Positions 24,952 to 33,803 of a DNA stretch of 64,000 bases are shown one piece after another. Origin of the DNA: Segatella copri (GTDB lineage Bacteria > Bacteroidota > Bacteroidia > Bacteroidales > Bacteroidaceae); the NCBI RefSeq assembly GCF_019249655.2, contig NZ_CP137557.1, positions 3,195,001-3,259,000 on the forward strand, read 5' to 3'. The first letter of the stretch is position 1; each line of letters starts with the position of its first letter. Below the pieces are notes generated by a model. The model was given only the letters and a program-made list of their open reading frames with translations. It searched no databases and was not told the DNA's origin. The position numbers were made by a program, and so were the translations under genes.

Positions 24952-26451
24952 TTACATGATTACACTAAAGATAGGACCTACGGCGTCCATGATAATCTCC
25001 TCTGCCCAGAGTGGGAACATACCGAGACCTGCAACGCAGGCAATCAGACCTGCTACAGCGATACGCTCGTCCCAGGTAGCATCGTGAAGCTTCTCCAACT
25101 TTGGATTAGGAACCTTCTGATAAAGGATCTTACCAACACAACGCAAGATGTAAACCGCTGTTACTACGATTGAGGTACATGCGATGATGGTACATACACG
25201 ATGGAATGTATCTGCATTCTGGAATGAACCTACGAAGATGGTCATCTCGGCTACGAAACCTGAGAAACCTGGCAAACCGAGGTTAGCCAAACCAGCTACT
25301 GCATAACCTACTGAGAGGAATGGGATAATCTTCATCAAACCACCCAGGTAACGTACGTCACGTGTACCAGCCTGATGGTAAATCATACCGATAACGGCGA
25401 AGAAGAGGGCGGTCATCAAACCGTGAGACAACATCTGGAGGATTGCACCAGTAGCGGCTGTCTCGGTCATCATACAGAGAGCGAAGAGCACCATACCACA
25501 GTGAGATACTGATGAGTAAGCGTTGATGTACTTCAAGTCGGTCTGTACACAAGCTGACAAAGCACCATATACGATAGAGATGGTAGTCAGCACGAGGAAC
25601 ACCTTGATCCAGAATCCGTGAGTAGCAGCTGGCAAGAGGAACATGGCGATGCGGAAGCAACCGTAACCACCAAGCTTCATCAATACACCGGCGTGCAACA
25701 TAGATACGGCTGTTGGCGCACTTGCGTGACCATCAGGAGACCATGTGTGGAATGGGAACAGGGCACCAAGAATACCGAAACCGATGAAGAGCAATGGGAA
25801 GAACACGTTCTGCACGCTCTCTGGAATCGCATGAGCACCATTGGTATGGTGAGCGATATCGAGGATTTCGAAGGTCTGAGCACCACTGTAGAAGTAGATT
25901 CCCAGGATACCGATAACCAAAAGGGCTGAACCACCCATCAACATCAAAGTCAACTTCATGGCTGAATACTCCTTTGCACCACTACCCCATACACCGATGA
26001 GGAGGTACATTGGAATCAGCGCTACCTCGTAGAACATGAACATGGTGAACATGTCGATAGAGATGAAGAAGCCATATACACCGATGCTCAAGAGGGTGAA
26101 CCAGAGGAAGTATTCCTTCTTCATTGGCTCCATCTGCCAAGAGGCAAATGTTCCGGTGAACACGATGATGGATGTCAAGAGAATCATCACCACTGAAATA
26201 CCATCCACACCGAGTGAATAGTTAATGTGCAATGGCTCAAACCAAGGCACACAGTAGGTGAAGAGCATCGGAGCTTGGTCGGCTGGCATTGTCTCACGAG
26301 CTTCGAGAAATGCAAACACCAAATAGATGGAGAGTGCGAGCAGTACGCTGGCACCGGCTACCATCACACCACGAACCTGCTTGTCGTTGCGTGCCAACCA
26401 GAGGCCGAGCAACATCAGGAGTGGTACTATGACGAATATACTTAAATTCAT
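24952..26451 (-). CDS. nuoM: NADH-quinone oxidoreductase subunit M
   Basis: A 499-residue antiporter-like proton-pumping subunit of complex I in the inner membrane. Fourteen or so helices; the key glutamate is in MFMFYEVALIPMYLLIG (near residue 140), the conserved channel lysines/histidines in LGALFPFHTWSPDGHASAPTAVSMLHAG read in parts near 228-255, and LKYINAYSSVSHCG near 310. It lies between nuoL (33 nt upstream) and nuoN (15 nt downstream) and is clearly co-transcribed. Confidence 0.96.
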   Translation of the reverse strand: MNLSIFVIVPLLMLLGLWLARNDKQVRGVMVAGASVLLALSIYLVFAFLEARETMPADQAPMLFTYCVPWFEPLHINYSLGVDGISVVMILLTSIIVFTGTFASWQMEPMKKEYFLWFTLLSIGVYGFFISIDMFTMFMFYEVALIPMYLLIGVWGSGAKEYSAMKLTLMLMGGSALLVIGILGIYFYSGAQTFEILDIAHHTNGAHAIPESVQNVFFPLLFIGFGILGALFPFHTWSPDGHASAPTAVSMLHAGVLMKLGGYGCFRIAMFLLPAATHGFWIKVFLVLTTISIVYGALSACVQTDLKYINAYSSVSHCGMVLFALCMMTETAATGAILQMLSHGLMTALFFAVIGMIYHQAGTRDVRYLGGLMKIIPFLSVGYAVAGLANLGLPGFSGFVAEMTIFVGSFQNADTFHRVCTIIACTSIVVTAVYILRCVGKILYQKVPNPKLEKLHDATWDERIAVAGLIACVAGLGMFPLWAEEIIMDAVGPIFSVIM

Positions 26452-26484
26452 TTCTTTTCTATTTACTTAATTGTGAGACTTTCA

Positions 26485-28440
26485 TTAAAGAAGTGCGAGC
26501 AGGCACAATGTCAATGCCACGGTACCGGTGAGGAACCAGATAGCATAGCTGCGAACATCACCACTCTGCCATGGGCGGATGGTCTCGCCTGCCTCCTGTG
26601 TACCCCAAGCCATGAAGTTGAAGGTACCATCGATAACGTGACGGTCGAACCATGCGATTGGCTTTGAGAAGCAACCGAAGACAATCTTGTGGGTGAAGAA
26701 CTGCCAAGCATCGTCGATATAGAAACGATTCAAGGCTGCCTTGTGCAACTTAGGCATCTTCTTAGCCAAAGCATCTGCCAATGGAGTCTTCTTAGGAGCA
26801 TACATGTAAGTAGCCAGACCGATACCGATGATTGCAACAATCACAGATGTAGTTGCCACGCTCATGTCGATATGGATATCGTAGCTCTGACCTGTAGCAG
26901 ATACGAAGTGACCGAATGGAATCAAACCGCAGAGGCAAGAGATGATGGCGAGGAATACCAATGGACCCCACATCACGAAAGGAACCTCCTGTGGCTTGCG
27001 ACGGTTCTCTGGATCCAGCTCATAGTAGCTCTGTCCCCAGAAGATTACGTAGTAGAGACGGAACATGTAGAATGCGGTCATACCGGCTACCACTGTCATG
27101 AACCAGCCCATGAATGGAGAGAACTGGAAGCATGCTGAGATAATCTCATCCTTTGACCAGAAACCTGCGAATGGAGGAATACCTGCAATCGCCAAGCAAC
27201 CGATGAGGAAGCAGATGTTGGTAATAGGCATGTACTTGTGCAAACCGCCCATGTAATCCTTGAAGTTGCTGCCGATGATGACGATGATGGCACCAGAGCA
27301 GAGGAAGAGCAATGCCTTGAACATAGCGTGGGTAAACAAGTGGAAGATACCAGCCATGTAACCCAAACCACCGTGGTGGTTATCTACTGCGAAGCAAACG
27401 CCGAGAGCTACGAGCATGTAGGCAATCTGAGAAATAGTAGAGAAAGCCAGACCACGCTTGATATCACGCTGGCAGCAAGCTACTGCTGCTGCATAGAATG
27501 CAGTGAAGGCTGCGATGTAAGCTACATAATGCAAAGCCTCAGGAGCATACTGTACCCAGATTGGGAAGAGGCTGGCTACCTGATAAACACCGGCTACAAC
27601 CATGGTAGCAGCGTGGATCAACGCAGAAACAGGTGTTGGACCCTCCATCGCATCTGGCAACCAAATATGCAATGGGAACATCGCACTCTTACCGGCACCA
27701 CCGATGAACATGAGGAACAACGCTGTTGGCATTACCCAAGCTGCACCTGCCAAAGCAGAGTTCAACTCTGGCTGAGCATTCAAGTCGTAGTTGAAGGTTC
27801 CTACGTAGAAGCTGTAGAACAGGATACCGATCAAGAAGAAGAGGTCAGCGAAACGGGTAACGATGAACGCCTTCTTGCTGGCATGAACTGCAGCATGCTT
27901 TGGATAGTAGAAACCGATGAGCAGGTATGAGCACACACCCACCAACTCCCAGAAAAGATACATCTGGAAGATGTTGGTAGCTACTACCAAGCCCAACATT
28001 GACATGGTGAAGAGGCTCAGGTAAGCGTAGAAACGCTGCATACCCTTCTCATATTCCTCAACCTTGTAGTTCTCATCACGCTCTGCCATATAGCCGAAAC
28101 TGTAGATGTGAACCATGAAGCTGACGGTGGTAATCACGATGAGCATCAATACGGAGATTGGGCTCAGGCGGAAACCGATGTTGAAGGTGAGCAACTCAGT
28201 AAACTTCAACCATGTGAAATTAAATACGGTAACAGTTGGGTACATACCTGTTGAGGCATCGCGACCCACTGCAAAGAAGTACTCGTATGCTGTATAGACA
28301 GACATCGCGAATACACAGCCCATCAATACGGTACCGATGAGTGCTGCTACCGGTCTTTTCATCTTCATACCCACAAGTCCCAGAACCAGGAAGCTCAGGA
28401 ATGGCAGAAGAAGTATCAAAAATGCATAATTGTATTCCAT
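26485..28440 (-). CDS. nuoL: NADH-quinone oxidoreductase subunit L
   Basis: A 651-residue distal antiporter-like subunit of complex I, including the long C-terminal lateral helix region. Conserved elements are the helix-5 glutamate in YLFWELVGVCSYLLIGFYY (near 136), GGAGKSAMFPLHIWLPDAMEGPTPVSALIHAAT read in parts (near 238-270) and CQRDIKRGLAFSTISQIAYM (near 326). The C-terminal 100 residues (DAWQFFTHKIVFG, amphipathic helix region) are present, so the gene is intact. Starts 6 nt after the nuoK stop. Confidence 0.96.
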   Translation of the reverse strand: MEYNYAFLILLLPFLSFLVLGLVGMKMKRPVAALIGTVLMGCVFAMSVYTAYEYFFAVGRDASTGMYPTVTVFNFTWLKFTELLTFNIGFRLSPISVLMLIVITTVSFMVHIYSFGYMAERDENYKVEEYEKGMQRFYAYLSLFTMSMLGLVVATNIFQMYLFWELVGVCSYLLIGFYYPKHAAVHASKKAFIVTRFADLFFLIGILFYSFYVGTFNYDLNAQPELNSALAGAAWVMPTALFLMFIGGAGKSAMFPLHIWLPDAMEGPTPVSALIHAATMVVAGVYQVASLFPIWVQYAPEALHYVAYIAAFTAFYAAAVACCQRDIKRGLAFSTISQIAYMLVALGVCFAVDNHHGGLGYMAGIFHLFTHAMFKALLFLCSGAIIVIIGSNFKDYMGGLHKYMPITNICFLIGCLAIAGIPPFAGFWSKDEIISACFQFSPFMGWFMTVVAGMTAFYMFRLYYVIFWGQSYYELDPENRRKPQEVPFVMWGPLVFLAIISCLCGLIPFGHFVSATGQSYDIHIDMSVATTSVIVAIIGIGLATYMYAPKKTPLADALAKKMPKLHKAALNRFYIDDAWQFFTHKIVFGCFSKPIAWFDRHVIDGTFNFMAWGTQEAGETIRPWQSGDVRSYAIWFLTGTVALTLCLLALL

Positions 28441-28446
28441 TGTCTT

Positions 28447-28755
28447 TTAGAATTTCATGTTTTCAATACTGTTCACCTGGTCACTGTGATAGTTGCGGTA
28501 AACGTTGATAATAATAGCGAGCGCTACGGCTGTCTCGGCTGCTGCTACTCCGATAGAGAACAATGTGAAGAAGAAACCTTCCAACTGTCCTGGGAAGAGG
28601 ATGCGGTTGAACACAGCGAAGTTCAGGTCGGCTGCATTCAATACAAGCTCGATGGAGATGAGCATGGCAACGAGGTTACGGCGTGTACAGAAGCCATAGA
28701 CTCCGATGAAGAACAAGAGTGCTGAGAGCACGAAGAAATATTGTACTGGAATCAT
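28447..28755 (-). CDS. nuoK: NADH-quinone oxidoreductase subunit K
   Basis: A 102-residue, three-helix membrane subunit of complex I. The family's conserved glutamates are visible in LISIELVLNAADLNFAVF (near 34) and GVAAAETAVALAIIINVYR (near 68-72), which lie along the central proton path. Its ATG overlaps the nuoJ stop codon (28752-28755), indicating translational coupling. Confidence 0.96.
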   Translation of the reverse strand: MIPVQYFFVLSALLFFIGVYGFCTRRNLVAMLISIELVLNAADLNFAVFNRILFPGQLEGFFFTLFSIGVAAAETAVALAIIINVYRNYHSDQVNSIENMKF

Positions 28756-29279
28756 TTCTTATCCTCCTTTCTTGCGATTAAGATACCACCGATGATACAT
28801 GCCAACAGGAATACAGAGATAAACTCGAATGGCAATACATAGCCATACTTGTCAGCACCTACCAGTGCAGAACCTACCTGGTCCATTGGCACCTCGGTGT
28901 CGGCTACAGATGCAGCCATATCAATAAAGTGATTCTTCAACACGATGACTGCCAGGGTTACGAAACCTACGAGGCAGACGAGTGCGCGACCCAATACCTT
29001 GCTACCCTTCATGTGCTCCAGAAGTCCCTGGAGGGTACGCTTAGATACCAACTGGATGGCGAAGACGTAGAGGATGGTAATACCGCCCGCATATACGGAA
29101 ATCTGAGCTGCACCCAGATAGGTATAGTCGAGCAGGAAGAACATACCTGCAATACCGAAGAGCACGAACAACAGGAAGGTTGCCGCACGCATGATACGCT
29201 TGGTAGCTACGCACATGATGGCTGAGCCAAGGATGACTACTGCCAAGATGACGAACATGAATAAATTTGCTGTTATCAT
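28752..29279 (-). CDS. nuoJ: NADH-quinone oxidoreductase subunit J
   Basis: A 175-residue membrane subunit of complex I with five helices. The NuoJ signature is seen as LDYTYLGAAQISVYAGGITILYVFAIQLV, quoted in parts, near 49-78, including the conserved tyrosine and YAGGI loop next to the quinone channel. The C-terminus has the last helix FISVFLLACIIGGILIA. Four-base overlap with nuoK, and 15 nt after nuoI. Confidence 0.95.
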   Translation of the reverse strand: MITANLFMFVILAVVILGSAIMCVATKRIMRAATFLLFVLFGIAGMFFLLDYTYLGAAQISVYAGGITILYVFAIQLVSKRTLQGLLEHMKGSKVLGRALVCLVGFVTLAVIVLKNHFIDMAASVADTEVPMDQVGSALVGADKYGYVLPFEFISVFLLACIIGGILIARKEDKK

Positions 29280-29294
29280 TGTCTAAAGTCCTCC

Positions 29295-29825
29295 TTACTT
29301 AGTCTTGGTGTTAAACTTACCGATTTCCAATGGGGCACCACCCTCGATGAGGTTTGGAAGGCTGCCGCCCTTATAAACCTCCTTGTCAAGGTGCATCACC
29401 AACTTGTTGCGGTCGAAGACTGCATTCTCGAAATCGTTGACAAACTTGATTGCACCGAAGTTACATGCGTTGACACAGAGCTCGCAGAACATGCAGTCGC
29501 CCAAGTCGTACTGGTAATCCACCAACTTGCGCTTCTTCTTGCCTGTCTCTGGGTCCTCCACCATCTCGGTTACGATCTTGATGGTGTCGTTAGGGCATGA
29601 CTTCTCACACAATGTACAACCCACACACTTGTAAGCCTCGTTCTCATCACGAACGAACACCAGGCGTCCACGGAAACGTGGAGAGATGTGGAGTGTAGTC
29701 TTGCGGTTCTCAGGATACTGCTCTGTGCTCTTTGGTGTGAAGTACTCCTTCATGGTTACCTTCATACCAGTAGCGAGGGTCTTCAAACCCGCTGCAATAC
29801 CGCCGAAATATGAATTGTTAGACAT
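29295..29825 (-). CDS. nuoI: NADH-quinone oxidoreductase subunit I
   Basis: A 176-residue ferredoxin-like peripheral subunit that carries two 4Fe-4S clusters (N6a, N6b) passing electrons towards NuoB. The two cysteine motifs are CVGCTLCEKSCPNDT (near 68-82) and CMFCELCVNACNFGA (near 111-125). In the second the usual proline after the fourth cysteine is asparagine, a mild departure. An N-terminal amphipathic part (GLKTLATGMKVTMKEYFTP) attaches it to the membrane arm. Gaps to nuoH and nuoJ are 34 and 15 nt. Confidence 0.95.
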   Translation of the reverse strand: MSNNSYFGGIAAGLKTLATGMKVTMKEYFTPKSTEQYPENRKTTLHISPRFRGRLVFVRDENEAYKCVGCTLCEKSCPNDTIKIVTEMVEDPETGKKKRKLVDYQYDLGDCMFCELCVNACNFGAIKFVNDFENAVFDRNKLVMHLDKEVYKGGSLPNLIEGGAPLEIGKFNTKTK

Positions 29826-29859
29826 ACTTTCTTATTATTATAATTTTGTGTATTAAAGA

Positions 29860-30945
29860 TTATCCGTGGAATCCGAATGCTACGCATACTGTCATCAAGA
29901 TCAGGATGACCAGTGACAATGGCATCAGATACTTCCACTCCAACTTCAGAATCTGGTCGATACGCAGACGTGGGAATGTCCAACGTACCCACATCAGGAG
30001 CCATACCACGGCAAAGGTCTTACCGAAGAACCAGATGAAACCTGGGATGAGGTTCATCAGATTGTCGAAGCCCTCGATACCGATGTTCAATGGTGCCCAA
30101 CCACCGAGGAATACGGTAGAAGCAATACCAGAAATCACGAAGAGGTTGAGGTACTCAGCCAGGTAGTAGAAACCGAAGCCCATACCTGAATACTCAGTGT
30201 GGTAACCTGCGGTCAACTCACTCTCAGCCTCAGCCAAGTCGAAAGGGCCACGGTTAGCCTCAGCATTACCTGCTACGAGGAATACGAGGAAAGCCAGAAT
30301 AGCTGGCACATGACCCTTGATAATCAACCAGTTCCAAGCACCAGTCTGAGCCTCTACAATACCGCTTACCTGCATGGTTCCGGTGAGGATTACTGCAGAA
30401 ATCAGACAGAGACCGAGAGACATCTCGTAAGAAATCATCTGTACGGCACCACGCATGGCAGAAACCACAGAGTACTTGTTGTTAGATGCCCAACCAGCGA
30501 GGAACACACCCAAAACGCCGATAGAACTTACGGCTGTGATGAGGAATACACCTACGTTGAAATCAAGAATATGAGCTCCCTTGTTCCATGGAAGGAATGA
30601 GAAAGTACCTACAGAGGCAATGATCACGAGGAATGGTGCCATGTAGTAGAGCAGCTTGTCGGCTCTATCCACGGCGAAAATCTCCTTGATCAACATCTTG
30701 AGCACGTCGGCGAATACCTGGAAGATACCCCAAGGACCTACACGCATAGGGCCAAGACGGCACTGGAAGTAGGCACACACCTTACGCTCCATGAAGATAA
30801 GTACGATAGCAATGAGGGCGTATGCTGTCAAAATACAGATACCCACGAGCACGCACTCAATCAGAATCGACAGGAAGTCGCCCAGACCCAAGGTCTGGCG
30901 AAGCAGATTGTCGATGAATGTTGTTACTATACTAAAATCAAACAT
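29860..30945 (-). CDS. nuoH: NADH-quinone oxidoreductase subunit H
   Basis: A 361-residue, eight-helix membrane subunit at the foot of the quinone-binding cavity. Recognised by FMERKVCAYFQCRLGPMRVGPWG (near 49-71, in parts), GWASNNKYSVVSAMRGAVQMISYEMSLGL (near 151-178, in parts), PFDLAEAESELTAGYHTEYSGMGF (near 233-256, in parts) and the closing VRWTFPRLRIDQILKLEWKYLMPLSLV. All carry the conserved acidic residues of the E-channel. Immediately follows nuoCD (2 nt apart). Confidence 0.97.
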   Translation of the reverse strand: MFDFSIVTTFIDNLLRQTLGLGDFLSILIECVLVGICILTAYALIAIVLIFMERKVCAYFQCRLGPMRVGPWGIFQVFADVLKMLIKEIFAVDRADKLLYYMAPFLVIIASVGTFSFLPWNKGAHILDFNVGVFLITAVSSIGVLGVFLAGWASNNKYSVVSAMRGAVQMISYEMSLGLCLISAVILTGTMQVSGIVEAQTGAWNWLIIKGHVPAILAFLVFLVAGNAEANRGPFDLAEAESELTAGYHTEYSGMGFGFYYLAEYLNLFVISGIASTVFLGGWAPLNIGIEGFDNLMNLIPGFIWFFGKTFAVVWLLMWVRWTFPRLRIDQILKLEWKYLMPLSLVILILMTVCVAFGFHG

Positions 30946-30947
30946 AA

Positions 30948-32519
30948 TTATCTATCAATATCAGGGATTACGAAATCGATTGCTGCACCTGTAGTGATGA
31001 GGTCGGCGATCTTCTGTCCACGAAGCATTGGATCCAAGGCTCCTGTGAGTGAGAGACCCATCGGACGCATCTTCATACGGTATGGACTCTTGTCACCCTT
31101 TGAGTCGAGATATACACCAAACTCGCCGCTGGCACCCTCTACAGAGAAGTACCACTGTCCCTCTGGAACCTTGATGATTGGCTTCTGCTTGATGTAGTAC
31201 TCACCCTCTGGAATGTTGTCAATCAACTGCTCGATGATGTCCAAGCTCTGATACAACTCCTGGATGTGTACATAGTAACGATCCATTGAATCACAACCGG
31301 TAAGGGTAATTTCCTTCCACTCTACCTTGTCGTACATATCGTATGGATGACGCTTGCGGGTATCGTTCTTCCATCCTGATGCTCTGCCGGCAGGACCGGT
31401 TACGGCATAGTTGATACAATCCTCAAGGTTCATTGGTCCTACGCCTTCGAGACGGTTGTGAGTAATCACGTTGTCGCCGAATACGTCGAGGTACTCCTGA
31501 ATCATCGGACGGAGATACTTGCAGAGGGTCTTCACGTTCTGAACGAAGTTAGGGTCGATATCTGCCTGAAGGCCACCGATACGGTAGTAGTTCTGGATCA
31601 GACGGCCACCAGTGGTCTCCTCCATGACGTTCAATACGTGCTCACGGTCGCGCATGCAGTAGAGGAATGCGGTCAAGGCACCCAAGTCCTGTGCGGTACA
31701 GCCAAGATAGAGCAAGTGAGAGTCGATACGCTGCAACTCGTCCATGATGGTACGGATGTAGCGGATGCGGTCTGAGAGTTCAATACCCATCGCCTCTTCG
31801 ATAACGCCTACCAAAGCGTGGCGGTGCATCATCGCAGAAAGATAGTTCAGACGGTCAGTCAATGCCAATGTCTGTGGATAGGTCATGCTCTCCCACATCT
31901 TCTCGATACCACGGTGAATATAACCGAGGTGTGGATAGATGCGCTTCACGGTCTCACCATCGATAACGGTCTGCAAACGGAGCACACCATGGGTAGATGG
32001 GTGGTTAGGACCGATGTTGACAACATAGTCATCCTCGTCGAAGCGACGCTTCTCTGTAGCAACCAAGTGGCCATCCTCGCTCAGGGAGTACTCCATGGTG
32101 AAGTCATCCTCTGGCTCATCAGTGCAAGGGAACTTGTTTGCCTCAGGACTCATATTGAAATCCTTGCGCAATGGATAGCCCTGGAAATCTGTGCGGAGGA
32201 AAAGACGGCGCATATCTGGGTGACCCAAGAACTTGATGCCGACGAAATCGAAGACTTCACGCTCCAGGAGGTCAGCCACCTTCCAAAGGTTAACAACTGT
32301 AGGAATCACATCACTGCCATCCACCTTCTTGGCGATGGTCTTTACCGAGCAGCGCTCGTTGGTCTGAGTATTCTCGAGAATATAGATACATCCGAGACCT
32401 TCCTCACCGAAGTCTTCACCGATGATGGTAACAAGGTAGTCGAAATGCTTCTCGTTCTTCAACTTCGCCATTTCAGAGGCGAAATTATCAAAACTCAATT
32501 CAATATTATTCAGTTTCAT
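30948..32519 (-). CDS. nuoCD: fused NADH-quinone oxidoreductase subunits C and D
   Basis: A 523-residue fusion of NuoC (about 1-125) and NuoD (about 160-523), part of the quinone-reducing module. The NuoC part ends with REVFDFVGIKFLGHPDMRRLFL and YPLRKDF. The NuoD part begins NIGPNHPSTHGVLRLQ, where the quinone-binding His lies, followed by HLGYIHRGIEKMWE, DRLNYLSAMMHRHA and the closing VIPDIDR. Fusion is usual in Bacteroidetes and enterobacteria. It lies 20 nt after nuoB and 2 nt before nuoH. Confidence 0.96.
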   Translation of the reverse strand: MKLNNIELSFDNFASEMAKLKNEKHFDYLVTIIGEDFGEEGLGCIYILENTQTNERCSVKTIAKKVDGSDVIPTVVNLWKVADLLEREVFDFVGIKFLGHPDMRRLFLRTDFQGYPLRKDFNMSPEANKFPCTDEPEDDFTMEYSLSEDGHLVATEKRRFDEDDYVVNIGPNHPSTHGVLRLQTVIDGETVKRIYPHLGYIHRGIEKMWESMTYPQTLALTDRLNYLSAMMHRHALVGVIEEAMGIELSDRIRYIRTIMDELQRIDSHLLYLGCTAQDLGALTAFLYCMRDREHVLNVMEETTGGRLIQNYYRIGGLQADIDPNFVQNVKTLCKYLRPMIQEYLDVFGDNVITHNRLEGVGPMNLEDCINYAVTGPAGRASGWKNDTRKRHPYDMYDKVEWKEITLTGCDSMDRYYVHIQELYQSLDIIEQLIDNIPEGEYYIKQKPIIKVPEGQWYFSVEGASGEFGVYLDSKGDKSPYRMKMRPMGLSLTGALDPMLRGQKIADLITTGAAIDFVIPDIDR

Positions 32520-32538
32520 GTTCTTATACCTTATTATA

Positions 32539-33264
32539 TTAATCAGTTAGACCTTTCTGAGGGTCGAAATCCTCAGGTACTTCTGTTACGATGATAGGCT
32601 CCTTGTTGCCGAGCTTCTCGCTGTCAGAGAGGTTCTCGTTGCTCAAGCCGCGGAGACCGCCCTTGCTCATAGAGAGATCCTTCTCATCCTGAGTCATCTT
32701 GTGGTTAGCACCACCGAAGAATTTCTCAACCTTTACCTTACGCTGCAACTGCATCATACCGTAAAGAATTGCCTCAGGGCGTGGAGGACAGCCAGGGATG
32801 TAAACATCCACAGGAACCAACTCGCTGATACCACGAACCACATTGTAGCTCTTCTTGAACGGACCGCCAGAGATGGCGCATCCACCCACAGCCACAACAT
32901 ACTTAGGCTCAGCCATTTCATCATACAAACGCTTGAACACTGGTGCCATCTTATTGGTAATAGTACCAGCACACATGATCAAGTCTGCCTGACGTGGAGA
33001 GTTACGGGTAACCTCGAAACCGAAACGGGAGAAGTCGTAGCGTGCACAACCTACAGCCATGAACTCGATACCACAGCAAGAAGTACCGAAGGTCAGTGAC
33101 CAGAGTGAATTACTACGTCCCCAGTTGATGGCAGCATCGAGCGAACCGACTACCACGTTAGCACCACCCTCATTGAGCTCCTGCGCAATCTTTTCGAGGG
33201 TATCATTGTCCTTAAACTCGTCGTAAGGAATACTCTTGATAGAGGCTCTTTTGTTTACTTCCAT
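32539..33264 (-). CDS. nuoB: NADH-quinone oxidoreductase subunit B
   Basis: A 241-residue subunit carrying the terminal 4Fe-4S cluster N2 that hands electrons to quinone. With the ATG at 33264 (MEVNKRASIK) the ligands are C63, C64, C129 and C159, in TSCCGIEF, GGCAIS and PGCPPRPE. The frame is open to 33285, but that would lengthen an already existing 10-nt overlap with nuoA. The C-terminal extension after about residue 180 (FGGANHKMTQDEK to the end) is longer than in E. coli and rich in charged residues. Confidence 0.95.
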   Translation of the reverse strand: MEVNKRASIKSIPYDEFKDNDTLEKIAQELNEGGANVVVGSLDAAINWGRSNSLWSLTFGTSCCGIEFMAVGCARYDFSRFGFEVTRNSPRQADLIMCAGTITNKMAPVFKRLYDEMAEPKYVVAVGGCAISGGPFKKSYNVVRGISELVPVDVYIPGCPPRPEAILYGMMQLQRKVKVEKFFGGANHKMTQDEKDLSMSKGGLRGLSNENLSDSEKLGNKEPIIVTEVPEDFDPQKGLTD

Positions 33265-33605
33265 TCCAATGCTCCTTTCCGCCAAGCGTATGCAAGGCCA
33301 AATACCAATACCAACAGGAAGAACCCGATGCTCACGAGAGCCATTGGTCCAAACTGCTTAACTACGACTGCCCATGGGTAAAGCAATACTGTCTCGATGT
33401 CAAACATCAGGAAAAGGATGGCGAAGAGATAGTAGCCGATGTGTGATGGCAACCAGGAGCTGCCACGTGTCGGAATACCGCACTCAAAAGGTTCACCCTT
33501 TACCGGATTGTATGAACGAGGACCGATCAACTTCGCAATGACATAAGCAGCCACTACCAAGGTTACAGCCGTCAGCAAAACGGTGATAAATAGTGTAAAG
33601 TTCAT
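33255..33605 (-). CDS. nuoA: NADH-quinone oxidoreductase subunit A
   Basis: A 116-residue, three-helix membrane subunit and first gene of the operon. The NuoA hallmark PFECGIPTRG (near 39-48) and the acidic helix LFLMFDIETVLLYPW (near 64-78) are present. It overlaps nuoB by 10 nt. A -7 box lies at 33651-33658, giving a leader of about 40 nt. No nuoE, nuoF or nuoG gene exists in the operon. Confidence 0.95.
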   Translation of the reverse strand: MNFTLFITVLLTAVTLVVAAYVIAKLIGPRSYNPVKGEPFECGIPTRGSSWLPSHIGYYLFAILFLMFDIETVLLYPWAVVVKQFGPMALVSIGFFLLVLVFGLAYAWRKGALEWK

Positions 33606-33650
33606 AAAAATTGTTATAACGTTATTTTATTTAATGCTTCTAAGCGGTTG

Positions 33651-33658
33651 CAAAGGTA
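33651..33658 (-). promoter_or_regulatory. predicted -7 box of the nuo operon
   Basis: TACCTTTG on the minus strand, 46 nt upstream of the nuoA ATG, matching TAnnTTTG; the -33 region is not clear. Confidence 0.6.
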
Positions 33659-33731
33659 GCAAATATTTCTGAAAGAATATAATTTTTAATGTTAAATGTT
33701 AAATAATGGGCAAAAAAAGCCCATTATTTAC

Positions 33732-33803
33732 TCAACTACTTGTCAGATTACTTGCTTTACTACTTGCCTTACTACTTGCTTTACTACTTGCTTCCTCCTT
33801 GCT
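33732..33803 (-). repeat. in-frame 12-bp repeat tail after the kinase stop codon
   Basis: Directly behind the TAG stop of the kinase gene (33804-33806) the same frame stays open for 23 codons to a TGA at 33732-33734. The stretch consists of 12-bp units (GCAAGTAGTAAA and close variants), encoding repeated Ala-Ser-Ser-Lys. It looks like a former or read-through C-terminal extension. Confidence 0.7.

Noticed and set aside
31818..32594. 258-codon plus-strand open frame
   Set aside because: Antisense to nuoCD and nuoB; no domain of its own.
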